Of a stretch of DNA of 14,925 bases, positions 1-7,615 are shown one piece after another. The number at the start of each line of letters is the position of its first letter. Position 1 is the stretch's first letter. The notes beneath the pieces were generated by a model. That model was not told the origin of the DNA. It worked only from the letters and a program-made list of their open reading frames with translations, and did not search any database. Source of the DNA: JBDKJS01 sp039806065 (GTDB lineage Bacteria > Bacteroidota > Bacteroidia > AKYH767-A > 2013-40CM-41-45); assembly GCA_039806065.1 (NCBI GenBank), contig JBDKJS010000057.1:1-14925 (forward strand), written 5' to 3'. Made by a program: the position numbers and the translations under genes.

Positions 1-1546
1 AATAGTAGCGCTTTTACTAATGGCTCAATTTGTATCAGGTCAGCATCCTGCTGATAATTTTAGCCACCTAATTGATAGTAACCAGCTAAGACAAAAAGTG
101 TATGACTTGGCCGGAACTGAATTTGAAGGAAGGAATACAGCTGAACCGGGTCAAAAAAAAGCTGCAGCTTATATAGCAAACTTTTTTTCTCAAATAGGGC
201 TAGCTCCTATAGTTCATCAGTCTTATTACCAATCGCATGCTTTGAGTAAAAAAATTTCAAAAAAAAAAGCCATCTTAATTAATGGCAAAGAATTTATTTT
301 TTTAAAAGATTATTTTTACATCCCAGGATTTAATGATACCACAATAGTTTTAGATCAAATTTTATTTTGTGGATACGGTATTGATAGCATTGGATTATAT
401 AATGATTTTGAAAAAATAACCATTGAAGATAAGGCAATTTTAATTTTTGACACAGAACCTCATAATGATTTTGGAAAATCAAAAATTACCAAGTCGTGGA
501 ATCAATGGAGTATTTGGTCAAATAGTTACAACTATAAATTAAATAAAATAGCAGAAAAAAAACCAGCTGCGGTGTTTATTATTACAGATGTAACACGAAT
601 GATAGATTCATTGAATTATACTGATGTGGTTCCACGTGATATTTACCATGCCAATATTTCTCCTGTTCCTTTTATCTATATTTCCTATGAAATGGCGCAA
701 GCTTTTTTTGGGGAAGGTCAAGAACATGAATTAGAGGCTTTGATAAACAGATGTAATAAATTAAAACCCCAGTCTCAAAATGTAGTTGTCAATAGCACTG
801 TTAGGCTGTTTACTAACACTGAAACACTAACAGGTGATAATGTAATTGGGTATTTAGAAGGGAGTGATGCCAAAGAAGAGGTAATTTTTGTTACTGCGCA
901 CTACGACCATCTAGGGGCCAATGATACTACCTGGTTTCCTGGTGCCGATGATAACGCTACTGGAACAGCAGCAGTAATGCAAATAGCCAAAACAATGACT
1001 ACTGCAGCTTTAGCGGGATACCAACCTAGAAGGAGCATTGTTTTTATGTGTGTAAGTGGCGAAGAGCGCGGACTCCTTGGATCTAAATACTATGTAGAGC
1101 ATCCCATTATTCCTTTGGAAAACACCATGTGCAATTTAAATATAGACATGATTGGCCGCACCGATCCACGCCACGATTCTATTGACATAAGTAATTATGT
1201 CTACATTATTGGATCTGATAAATTGAGCACCGACCTTCATTACACCAGCGAGGCCGCCAACAAAAGAAGCGCAAAACTATTTTTAGATTATAAATACAAT
1301 GCAACAGATGATCCCAACAGGTATTATTATAGAAGCGACCATTATAATTTTATAAAAAATGGAATACCGGCAATATTTTATTTTAGCGGTGTTCACGCTG
1401 ATTATCACAAACCAACCGATACAGCTGAAAAAATAAATTATACCTTGCTGCAAAAAAGAACGGCTTTGGTTTATCATACACTTTGGGACTTGGCTAATAA
1501 AAAAGATGCACTTATTATAGATGTGGCCACCGAACCAGAAGAATAA
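1..1546 (+). CDS. M28 family zinc peptidase with PA-like insert, 5' end outside window
   Basis: Exported metallopeptidase of family M28, probably an aminopeptidase acting in the periplasm or outside the cell. Numbering from the Met at position 20, the dinuclear zinc site is complete: His294 (in AHYDH), Asp310 (in GADDNATG), Glu348 and Glu349 (in GEERG; general base and ligand), Asp376 (in NIDMIGR) and His463 (in DYHKPTD). Residues about 105-230 look like a protease-associated (PA) insert before the catalytic domain. The Met at 20 is probably not the start: the frame stays open to the window edge and reads IVALLLMAQFVSGQ, the hydrophobic core and AxxxxGQ end of a signal peptide, so the true start lies upstream. 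The first half is rich in A and T runs, including a run of ten A at 259-268. The next gene begins 7 nt after the stop, suggesting an operon. Family assignment is firm; substrate is unknown. Confidence 0.93.
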   Translation, partial: IVALLLMAQFVSGQHPADNFSHLIDSNQLRQKVYDLAGTEFEGRNTAEPGQKKAAAYIANFFSQIGLAPIVHQSYYQSHALSKKISKKKAILINGKEFIFLKDYFYIPGFNDTTIVLDQILFCGYGIDSIGLYNDFEKITIEDKAILIFDTEPHNDFGKSKITKSWNQWSIWSNSYNYKLNKIAEKKPAAVFIITDVTRMIDSLNYTDVVPRDIYHANISPVPFIYISYEMAQAFFGEGQEHELEALINRCNKLKPQSQNVVVNSTVRLFTNTETLTGDNVIGYLEGSDAKEEVIFVTAHYDHLGANDTTWFPGADDNATGTAAVMQIAKTMTTAALAGYQPRRSIVFMCVSGEERGLLGSKYYVEHPIIPLENTMCNLNIDMIGRTDPRHDSIDISNYVYIIGSDKLSTDLHYTSEAANKRSAKLFLDYKYNATDDPNRYYYRSDHYNFIKNGIPAIFYFSGVHADYHKPTDTAEKINYTLLQKRTALVYHTLWDLANKKDALIIDVATEPEE

Positions 1547-1553
1547 AAAAACA

Positions 1554-2087
1554 ATGAACAACATGAAAAAAAAATTATCTGCTATTGTATGTATTCTTAT
1601 ACTAATGTGTTTTAATTCATTGATAGCTCAAAAGCTTAACAATGAAGAAATGTTTAAGCAATATTTTATAACACATATTGACAGTCTTGACCACATTGAA
1701 GGTATTTGGAATGTGAATACTGAGCAGCAATTTTTTAGATATGATACACTTTATGAAGAAAGAAAATACCCTAAAGCGGCCAAAGTGGCAATAATTAAAC
1801 GCAATGGCAAATACGACTCCTTTAATCTTACGGGAGAAAGTTATAATGTTGAATTTTTACCTACCGAAGTTCAAGGTGTCTTTTTATATAAAAACAACTT
1901 TATTGAAACAGGAAGCAGCACTAAAACCAGTGCTGTAATTAGTAAAAACGGTACCATGGAATATACTTACGATTTTCCAGATGATTATTTACGGTATAAA
2001 TTTGATGATAGTTATGAGGAAGGAACCAAAGTAACCAATCATTTAATATGGAATAAAGTGTTTCCAGAAAAAAATGCAGTTAAGTAA
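1554..2087 (+). CDS. Small secreted protein of unknown function
   Basis: I do not recognise this family. The protein has about 177 residues, with an N-terminal signal peptide: a lysine-rich start, a hydrophobic core (AIVCILILMCF), and probable cleavage after IAQ. No lipobox is seen. The mature part is mostly alternating polar and hydrophobic stretches, opening with IEGIWNV and containing several Tyr/Phe-rich strands, as in a small beta-barrel of lipocalin-like type; this is only an impression. An ATG at 1521 is in frame but lies inside the peptidase gene and would place a charged stretch before the signal peptide. I chose 1554; 1563 (MKKKLS) is equally plausible. The gene sits between the M28 peptidase and the TlpA-like gene and overlaps the latter by 14 nt, so co-transcription and coupled translation are likely. 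Confidence 0.8.
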   Translation: MNNMKKKLSAIVCILILMCFNSLIAQKLNNEEMFKQYFITHIDSLDHIEGIWNVNTEQQFFRYDTLYEERKYPKAAKVAIIKRNGKYDSFNLTGESYNVEFLPTEVQGVFLYKNNFIETGSSTKTSAVISKNGTMEYTYDFPDDYLRYKFDDSYEEGTKVTNHLIWNKVFPEKNAVK

Positions 2088-3261
2088 ATTTTTTTTGTTT
2101 TTATTATTGCTAATCAGCCATGACGGGTGGTCATCTCAGGTAAACTGGCATGGTGCACTATGGCTCAATGACAGCATCTCATTACCCATACGATTTTACA
2201 CCAATAATGACGCTGCTTTTTTTATTTGCTCCACAGACACCTCACCAGCCACTGTAGAAAAAACAATTGATAGCACTCATTTTTATTTCCAAAACTTTGA
2301 TGCGCACATTTCTGTGTTGGAAAGAAACGATTCACTAATTGGATTTTTTTATAACAACTCGAGAGCGAAACAGCAAAGCGTCCCTTGCTGGGCTAAAAAA
2401 GGCATTCCACTTTTGGCACCGAGCCAATTTCACATTGGGCAATTTAATGGAAAGTGGGAGGCGCATTTTACTGACGATTCCATTATGAATAGCGCAGTAG
2501 CGATATTAAATCAAATAGATAATAAAGTTACCGCTACTTTTCTAACCCCAACTGGCGACTTTAGGTTTATCGAAGGCTATGTAGATGGCGATCAATTATA
2601 CATGTGGGCGTTTGATGCAAGCCATTTGTTTGTTTTCACGGCCGAATTACAAAGTAGCGATACATTAATTGGAAATTTTTACAGTGGCACTAACCACCAA
2701 GAAAAATGGCGAGCCATTAGAAACGACCAATTTAAGCTGGTGGATGAATATGCTTTAACTCAATTAAAATCAGAAAATACAGTTATTTCATTTAGCTTAC
2801 CAGATACCAACGGAATTAAGCGCTCAATCATGGACAGTGAATACAAGGGCAAGCCTCTGGTAATTCAGCTCATGGGCACTTGGTGCCCCAACTGTTTGGA
2901 TGAAATAAAAACAATCAATCAATTGTATGATCAATATAGTAATCTTGGTGTAAAGTTTATTGGAATAGATTTTGAAAGGAAAAACGATTTCCAATATGCT
3001 AAATCAAGCATTATAAAATTAACCAAACGCTTAAATATAAAGTATCCTATTCTTTTTGGCGGATTGGCTAACAAGGCCTTGGTGCCTTCGGTTGTTTTGG
3101 GCCTCGAAAACTTTGTAGCCTTTCCTACCACCATTTTCATTGATGCTTCAGGAGCGGTAATGGCTATTCATTCCGGCTTTAATGGACCTGCCACAGGTGA
3201 TTACCACTTATCCACAGTTGCTCGATTTAAAACAATTTTAAATCGTCTTGTAAATCGTTAA
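2074..3261 (+). CDS. Secreted TlpA-like thioredoxin-fold protein
   Basis: Probable periplasmic thiol-disulfide oxidoreductase of the TlpA/ResA group, 395 residues. A signal peptide (MQLSKFFLFLLLL core) is followed by about 210 residues of unrecognised beta-rich sequence. That stretch seems to contain two related parts, each with a W-x-G/W-E-A opening and a later D-S/T-L-I-G-x-F-Y motif (DSLIGFFY near residue 88, DTLIGNFY near 202). The thioredoxin domain covers about residues 238-395, with the redox motif W270-C271-P272-N273-C274 and the cis-proline stretch F350-P351-T352-T353. WCPNC with both cysteines supports an active redox role, either reduction or isomerisation; which cannot be read from sequence. 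The start lies inside the end of the preceding gene, pointing to translational coupling. No convincing terminator hairpin follows. Confidence 0.88.
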   Translation: MQLSKFFLFLLLLISHDGWSSQVNWHGALWLNDSISLPIRFYTNNDAAFFICSTDTSPATVEKTIDSTHFYFQNFDAHISVLERNDSLIGFFYNNSRAKQQSVPCWAKKGIPLLAPSQFHIGQFNGKWEAHFTDDSIMNSAVAILNQIDNKVTATFLTPTGDFRFIEGYVDGDQLYMWAFDASHLFVFTAELQSSDTLIGNFYSGTNHQEKWRAIRNDQFKLVDEYALTQLKSENTVISFSLPDTNGIKRSIMDSEYKGKPLVIQLMGTWCPNCLDEIKTINQLYDQYSNLGVKFIGIDFERKNDFQYAKSSIIKLTKRLNIKYPILFGGLANKALVPSVVLGLENFVAFPTTIFIDASGAVMAIHSGFNGPATGDYHLSTVARFKTILNRLVNR

Positions 3262-3349
3262 CCACCCTTATATTTAGGAAAGGATGTTGGTGTTTAGATT
3301 TTTTAACCTTTTTCGATTAAAATTATTTTGCTTAATATCAATGATTTAA

Positions 3350-3379
3350 TTGATTAAAGCAACACTTTGTTTATCTTTT
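3350..3379 (+). promoter_or_regulatory. Candidate promoter for the DUF4397 gene
   Basis: TTG at 3350-3352, a 19-nt spacer, then TATCTTTT at 3372-3379, matching the Bacteroidota -7 element TAnnTTTG at all fixed positions except the last. Counting the first T as -12 puts the start of transcription near 3384, giving a leader of about 70 nt. The 193-nt gap before the gene holds nothing else I can identify. Confidence 0.5.
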
Positions 3380-3454
3380 ATGCAAAACCGTTAAACAAAC
3401 AATGTTTGGGGCTGTTTATTCTAGAAATCAAACTTTAAACCCAATTAATTTACA

Positions 3455-5818
3455 ATGAAAACAAAATTTCTACTTACAGCAGCATGCGCTTCGCTGCTCA
3501 GCTTATCAGCCTACAGTCAGGCAACACTTCAAGTAATTCACAATTGTGCCGATCCAGCTGCATCCGTGGTGGATGTGTATGTCAATGGTACTTTAACGCT
3601 TGATGACTTTCAATATTTAACTGCTACACCAATTCTGCCACTTCCCTCTGGAGTGAACTTAGACATTGCAGTTGCTCTAGGCAACTCATCATCTGTTCTT
3701 GATGCATTGGCCACATTTCCAGTTACGCTAGCTGCAGGTGAAAGCTATGTGGCAGTAGCTAGTGGCTTATTGTCACCTCCAGCTTTTGCTGCCAACCCTG
3801 ATGGCCGTGCCACAGGCTTTACACTCTTGCTTCAAAGCGATATCGAAACTACTTCCGGTCCAAGTGATGCAAGCATTAGAGTGGTGCATGGCTCTACCGA
3901 TGCTCCAGGTGTAGATGTAATTGCTCGTGGAGTAGGAGCGTTAGTGGATAATGCGCTATATGGAGACATTACCCCTACACTTACTGTGCCTGCTTCAGAT
4001 TATATTTTAGATATCACTCCAGCAAATGATAACAGCACAATCGTTGCTTCATTTGAAGCTCCACTTTCAGCATTGGCTGGAACAGGCTCTGTTGTTTTTG
4101 CTAGCGGATTCTTAAATCCCGCTGCCAACCAAAACGGTCAAGCCTTTGGTTTATATGTAGCCACTCCTTCGGGTGCAGTGCTTCCGCTTTCTTCTATTTC
4201 ACAAGCACGATTACAAGTTATCCATAACGCTGCCGATCCAGCGGCTGCATCTGTAGATGTTTACCTAAATGGAATATTGGCGTTAGATAATTTTTCTTTC
4301 CGCACGGCAACTCCTTACATTGATGTTCCGGCTGATGTAAATATTGCTATTGGTATAGCACCTTCAACATCCAACTCCGTGGCTGACACAATTAAAAATT
4401 TCAATGTTACACTTCAGAATGGTAAAACCTATGTGGCTATCGCCAATGGCCTTGTAGCTCCAGGTTTTGTTTCTAATCCTGATGGAAGAAATACCGATTT
4501 TACCCTAATACTGAGCGATGGAATGAAGGAAGCTGCCGATAATGGTGCTAATACTGATTTCAGGGTATTGCACGGTGCTACTGATGCCCCAGGTGTTGAC
4601 GTTATTGCTAGAGGTGTTGCTACCTTAGTAGACAATGCACTTTACACTGATTTTACAGGATACCTTTCAGTTCCGTCAGCTAATTACACATTAGATATTA
4701 CGCCTGCCAATGATAATTCTACCATTATCGTTTCTTACCAAGCTGATTTATCAGGGTTGGCGGGTGGTTCAGCTGTGGTTTTTGCAAGTGGTTTCTTAGA
4801 TCCTACAGCTAATCAAAATGGACCAGCTTTCGGACTATTTGTAGCTTTAAGCAATGGTACAGTATTGCAATTAAATACAGTTAGTACTGCTCGACTTCAG
4901 GTTATTCACAATGCAGCCGATCCTGCAGCTTCATCAGTTGATGTATATTTAAATGGGGCTATTTTATTAAACGACTTTGCTTTCCGTGCAGCCACACCTT
5001 TCATAGATGCACCTGCAGGCGTGTTGTTAAACATTGGAGTTGCACCTGCTACCTCTACTTCTGCAGCCGATACACTTAAAAACTTCCAAGTTACATTAGC
5101 AAACGGACAAACCTATGTGGCGGTTGCCAATGGTTTAGTGGCCCCCGGTTTTGCAGCTAATCCTGATGGAAGAAATACAGATTTTACATTATTCCTTTCT
5201 CAAAGCGTTAGAGAAAGCGGTACCAACCCTTCGAATGTTGATTTTATAGTGTTACATGGTGCTACTGATGCTCCTACAGTAGATGTTATTGCGAATGGTG
5301 CCTTAACATTGGTAGATAATGCAGCTTATGGTGATATCACCCCTTATCTTTCAGTACCTGCCGCTGATTATTTATTAGATATAACACCGGCCGCAGGCTC
5401 ACCTGTTGTAGCTTCTTTTACCGCTCCATTGAGTGGTTTAGCTGGTGGTGCAGCAGTAGTTTTTGCTTCAGGATTTTTAGATCCAACTGCTAATCAAAAC
5501 GGACTGGCATTTGGACTGTTCGCTGCATTGGCTAATGGAACCGTGGTGCCTTTCAGCAATGTAACTGGAGTAAATGAAAGCTCAATAGTTGCTGATAGAA
5601 TATTCCCGAACCCTGCTACAGATAAATTAAATGTAATTCTTGATTCCAAAGGTGATGTGGCCGTTAGTTTACTTGACATTGCAGGTGCAAGTGTTTACAA
5701 TGCAGTAATTAACAGCAATAGTGAGATTAACTTAAATAATATAGCACCAGGAACTTATTTCTTACGCCTTCAAAATAACGGTGCTACCCAAATACAAAAG
5801 GTAATTATTACAAAATAG
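3455..5818 (+). CDS. DUF4397 repeat protein with T9SS type A sorting domain
   Basis: Secreted or cell-surface protein of 787 residues. Residues 1-22 are a signal peptide ending AYSQ. Residues 23-704 form three tandem units, two of exactly 228 residues and a third of about 226. Each unit has two related halves: the first opens with LQVIHNAADPA and the second with RVLHGATDAPGVDVIARG, so there are six DUF4397-like half-units. Each unit closes with VVFASGFLDPTANQNG or a close variant. Residues 716-787 are a T9SS type A sorting domain (IFPNPATDKLNV, then APGTYFLRL and a lysine-rich end), so the protein should cross the outer membrane by T9SS and have this tail removed. The biological role of DUF4397 repeats is not established. 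The gene stands alone, between its own promoter and a strong terminator. Start chosen because it gives a good signal peptide; no Shine-Dalgarno sequence precedes it. Confidence 0.93.
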   Translation: MKTKFLLTAACASLLSLSAYSQATLQVIHNCADPAASVVDVYVNGTLTLDDFQYLTATPILPLPSGVNLDIAVALGNSSSVLDALATFPVTLAAGESYVAVASGLLSPPAFAANPDGRATGFTLLLQSDIETTSGPSDASIRVVHGSTDAPGVDVIARGVGALVDNALYGDITPTLTVPASDYILDITPANDNSTIVASFEAPLSALAGTGSVVFASGFLNPAANQNGQAFGLYVATPSGAVLPLSSISQARLQVIHNAADPAAASVDVYLNGILALDNFSFRTATPYIDVPADVNIAIGIAPSTSNSVADTIKNFNVTLQNGKTYVAIANGLVAPGFVSNPDGRNTDFTLILSDGMKEAADNGANTDFRVLHGATDAPGVDVIARGVATLVDNALYTDFTGYLSVPSANYTLDITPANDNSTIIVSYQADLSGLAGGSAVVFASGFLDPTANQNGPAFGLFVALSNGTVLQLNTVSTARLQVIHNAADPAASSVDVYLNGAILLNDFAFRAATPFIDAPAGVLLNIGVAPATSTSAADTLKNFQVTLANGQTYVAVANGLVAPGFAANPDGRNTDFTLFLSQSVRESGTNPSNVDFIVLHGATDAPTVDVIANGALTLVDNAAYGDITPYLSVPAADYLLDITPAAGSPVVASFTAPLSGLAGGAAVVFASGFLDPTANQNGLAFGLFAALANGTVVPFSNVTGVNESSIVADRIFPNPATDKLNVILDSKGDVAVSLLDIAGASVYNAVINSNSEINLNNIAPGTYFLRLQNNGATQIQKVIITK
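3521..4204 (+). repeat. DUF4397 tandem unit 1 (228 codons)
   Basis: First coding repeat, residues 23-250. It opens with ATLQVIHNCADPA. It differs from the other two in a Cys in the first half and a VVDV rather than SVDV segment, so it looks the most diverged in its first half. Confidence 0.85.
4205..4888 (+). repeat. DUF4397 tandem unit 2 (228 codons)
   Basis: Second coding repeat, residues 251-478. It opens with ARLQVIHNAADPAAASVDVY and is the same length as unit 1, to the codon. Units 2 and 3 share long near-identical protein stretches, such as VAPGF.(S/A)NPDGRNTDFTL. Confidence 0.88.
4889..5560 (+). repeat. DUF4397 tandem unit 3 (about 224-226 codons)
   Basis: Third coding repeat, from residue 479 to about 702. 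It opens with ARLQVIHNAADPAASSVDVY. The second half reads TVDVIANGALTL where the others have GVDVIARG, and it is a few residues shorter before the linker to the sorting domain. Confidence 0.85.
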
Positions 5819-5844
5819 ACTTTGGTTTTTTTGGTTTTCGATGT

Positions 5845-5874
5845 AAATGCCCCAGTATTTTTGGGGCATTTTTT
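5845..5874 (+). terminator. Rho-independent terminator after the DUF4397 gene
   Basis: Perfect 10-bp stem, AAATGCCCCA (5845-5854) with TGGGGCATTT (5862-5871), a 7-nt loop, and a continuing T run. It lies 26 nt after the stop codon. Confidence 0.9.
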
Positions 5875-5894
5875 ATTTGAAACGCCATTCGCTA

Positions 5895-5923
5895 TTGCAT
5901 ACGAATTAAAAATATTACATTAG
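5895..5923 (+). promoter_or_regulatory. Weak candidate promoter for the MerR/B12 regulator gene
   Basis: TTG at 5895-5897 (in context TTGCA), an 18-nt spacer, and TACATTAG at 5916-5923, which differs from TAnnTTTG only at the seventh base. The predicted start is near 5928, leaving a leader of about 52 nt that contains the dyad at 5938-5957 and the Shine-Dalgarno sequence. In AT-rich DNA such a match can arise by chance. Confidence 0.3.
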
Positions 5924-5937
5924 CAAAAACTATCGGC

Positions 5938-5957
5938 ATTAATAAATTGTTATTAAT
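5938..5957. promoter_or_regulatory. Perfect 8-bp dyad upstream of the MerR/B12 regulator
   Basis: ATTAATAA, 4-nt centre ATTG, TTATTAAT. It ends 22 nt before the ATG and 8 nt before the Shine-Dalgarno sequence. MerR-family proteins bind dyads near their own promoters, so an autoregulatory operator is possible. The arms are pure A/T, which weakens the case. Confidence 0.4.
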
Positions 5958-5965
5958 CAGGTAAA

Positions 5966-5971
5966 AGGAGG
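5966..5971 (+). promoter_or_regulatory. Full Shine-Dalgarno sequence AGGAGG
   Basis: AGGAGG, in context AAAAGGAGG, with an 8-nt spacer to the ATG at 5980. It fixes the start of the MerR gene. No other gene start visible in this window has a comparable sequence. Confidence 0.85.
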
Positions 5972-5979
5972 ACAAGAAA

Positions 5980-6870
5980 ATGAGCCAGTTTTCTATAAGA
6001 GACATTGAGCGGCTTACCGGTATAAAAGCCCACACATTGCGCATCTGGGAACAACGGTATAACTTACCCAAGCCAAAGCGCACCGATACCAATATTAGGT
6101 TTTATGACGATGAAGATTTGAAGCTTCTGCTCAATATTTCCATGCTCAACAGGTATGGACACAAAATTTCAGACATTACCAGATTCTCAAGAACTGAAAT
6201 GTTGGAAAAAGTTGCCAATTATGCCAAAGAAGAAACGCTTCAAAGGCAAGACCAGCAGCAAGACCTTCAAATTCAAGCGTTGATATTTGCAATGCTTAAT
6301 TTAGATGAACGTTCATTTGAACGAACATTGGGACAAAGCATTCTTAAGATGGGATTGGAGAAAACAATAGTAAACGTGCTCTTTCCTTTTTTAAGAACTG
6401 TTGGGCAACTGTGGCAGTCAGGTAGCATTAATCCCGCGTACGAACATTTTATGACCAACCTTATTCGAATGAAAATCTTGGTTGCGATAGACAGCATTGA
6501 TGTGGAGCCCGCCACAAATCCCAAAAAATTTATTCTTTTTCTCCCTCAAGGCGAAAGCCATGAAATAGGATTGCTTTATGCACATTATATTATCAAGTCT
6601 AAGGGCCACAATGTGTTATACCTGGGGCAAAATCTGCCATTTGATGATTTAGAAAAGGTTTACGAGAAATTTCCTGCAGACTATATCTTTACTAGCATAA
6701 CCATGCCACCTTCCAACTATAATATTAATAGTTTAATAGAAAATTTATTGAACCATTTTCAAAAATCTTTTTTGGTGATTACAGGAAACTACATTATTCA
6801 CCATTTGAAAAAACTACCTAGCAGAGTCATGAAGCTTGAAAAAGAAGAGGACTTGTTAAATTTATTATAA
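5980..6870 (+). CDS. MerR-family regulator with cobalamin-binding domain (CarH/LitR type)
   Basis: Transcription factor of 296 residues. Residues 1-72 are a MerR winged-helix DNA-binding domain (FSIRDIERLTGIKAHTLRIW). Residues about 80-170 form the four-helix cap of a B12-binding module, and about 183-296 the Rossmann-like B12 domain. Key residues known from CarH are present: W145 followed after nine residues by E155-H156 (the W-x9-EH motif of the light-sensing cap), and E192-x-H194-xx-G197, where H194 would be the lower cobalt ligand. Later the protein has TSITMPP and VITGN; the usual GG is not seen in the latter. In CarH/LitR, adenosylcobalamin-bound tetramers repress in the dark and fall apart in light. 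By inference this protein does the same, perhaps at its own promoter and those of folE and the sigma factor. It ends in a terminator shared with convergent folE. The fold is secure; light sensing is inference. Confidence 0.9.
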   Translation: MSQFSIRDIERLTGIKAHTLRIWEQRYNLPKPKRTDTNIRFYDDEDLKLLLNISMLNRYGHKISDITRFSRTEMLEKVANYAKEETLQRQDQQQDLQIQALIFAMLNLDERSFERTLGQSILKMGLEKTIVNVLFPFLRTVGQLWQSGSINPAYEHFMTNLIRMKILVAIDSIDVEPATNPKKFILFLPQGESHEIGLLYAHYIIKSKGHNVLYLGQNLPFDDLEKVYEKFPADYIFTSITMPPSNYNINSLIENLLNHFQKSFLVITGNYIIHHLKKLPSRVMKLEKEEDLLNLL

Positions 6871-6873
6871 AAC

Positions 6874-6899
6874 AAAAGGCGGGATTTCCCGCCTTTTTT
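6874..6899. terminator. Bidirectional terminator between merR-type gene and folE
   Basis: Perfect 10-bp stem, AAAAGGCGGG (6874-6883) with CCCGCCTTTT (6888-6897), and a 4-nt loop. It has a T run on the plus strand and A residues before the stem that give a T run on the minus strand. It lies 3 nt after the regulator's stop codon and 26 nt after that of folE, so it can end both convergent transcripts. Confidence 0.9.
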
Positions 6900-6925
6900 A
6901 TTTACACTAAAACAGTATTGTCTAA

Positions 6926-7591
6926 TTATTTAATTGCTGACATAAAAGCGTTTCTATTGTTGTCATTCAAAAATTTTCCAATGAAATGGCTAGTTATGGT
7001 TGTGCTAGATGTGTCTTTAATTCCTCTCGAAGCAACACAAAGATGATCAGCCTCTATAACCACTGCAATGTGGGGCGTGTCTAAAATTCGCTGTAAACAT
7101 TCCGCTATTTGAACAGTAAGTCGCTCTTGTACCTGGGGTCTCCTTCCAAAATACTGCACAATTCTATTTATTTTTGATAAACCTATTACCTTCCCATTGC
7201 TAATGTATCCTACGTGTGCCTTACCTATTATAGGAACCAAGTGGTGTTCACAAGTGGAATAAAGCGTAATGTTTTTTTCTATCAATACCTGATTGTATTG
7301 ATATTGGTTTTCAAAAAGGGTAATGTCGGGAAAGTTTTCAGGGAGTAAGCCACCGAAAATTTCATTTACATACATTTTTGCTACACGCGATGGTGTGTCA
7401 CGTAGGCTCTCATCATTTAAATCCATACCCAAGGTGTGCAAGATAGATTTAAAATGTTTGCTAATTGTTTCAATTTTTTCTTCTGTGCTTATGTCAAAGG
7501 CATCCTCTCGAATAGCATTGTTGAAGTTACTTGAATTCACATGCTTTTTTTCATGAACATGCTGGTTGGCTATAAGGTCATTAAATTTCAT
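6926..7591 (-). CDS. folE: GTP cyclohydrolase I
   Basis: Converts GTP to 7,8-dihydroneopterin triphosphate, the first step of tetrahydrofolate synthesis and of other pterins; a cytoplasmic homodecamer in the family. At 221 residues it is close to the E. coli enzyme. Zinc ligands are present: Cys114 and His117 in STCEHH and Cys185 in DHLCVASRG. The GTP-binding and catalytic stretches SKINRIVQYFGRRPQVQERL (residues 139-158) and SRGIKD (188-193) are typical. The first 35 residues are poorly conserved and polar; no signal peptide. It is convergent with the B12-binding regulator and divergent from the ECF sigma gene. folE genes have been reported in LitR-linked light-induced clusters, so light control is a reasonable hypothesis. 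A 15-bp palindrome lies 25-39 nt upstream of the start. Confidence 0.97.
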   Translation of the reverse strand: MKFNDLIANQHVHEKKHVNSSNFNNAIREDAFDISTEEKIETISKHFKSILHTLGMDLNDESLRDTPSRVAKMYVNEIFGGLLPENFPDITLFENQYQYNQVLIEKNITLYSTCEHHLVPIIGKAHVGYISNGKVIGLSKINRIVQYFGRRPQVQERLTVQIAECLQRILDTPHIAVVIEADHLCVASRGIKDTSSTTITSHFIGKFLNDNNRNAFMSAIK

Positions 7592-7615
7592 ATTGTATGT
7601 TTAAGGGGTTTGACA

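Noticed and set aside
1521..1553. Upstream ATG for the small secreted protein
   Set aside because: It overlaps the peptidase gene and would add MWPPNQKNKKT before a well-formed signal peptide that begins at 1554 or 1563.
3262..3330. Terminator after the TlpA-like gene
   Set aside because: Only short, broken pairings (such as GGT with ACC around 3288-3308) are present; not convincing.
4429..4635. Minus-strand open frame inside the DUF4397 gene
   Set aside because: A shadow of the repeat's coding pattern, without start signals or recognisable content.
5856..5863. TATTTTTG, an exact TAnnTTTG match
   Set aside because: It lies in the loop and 3' arm of the terminator at 5845-5874 and has no suitable -33 element; a chance match.
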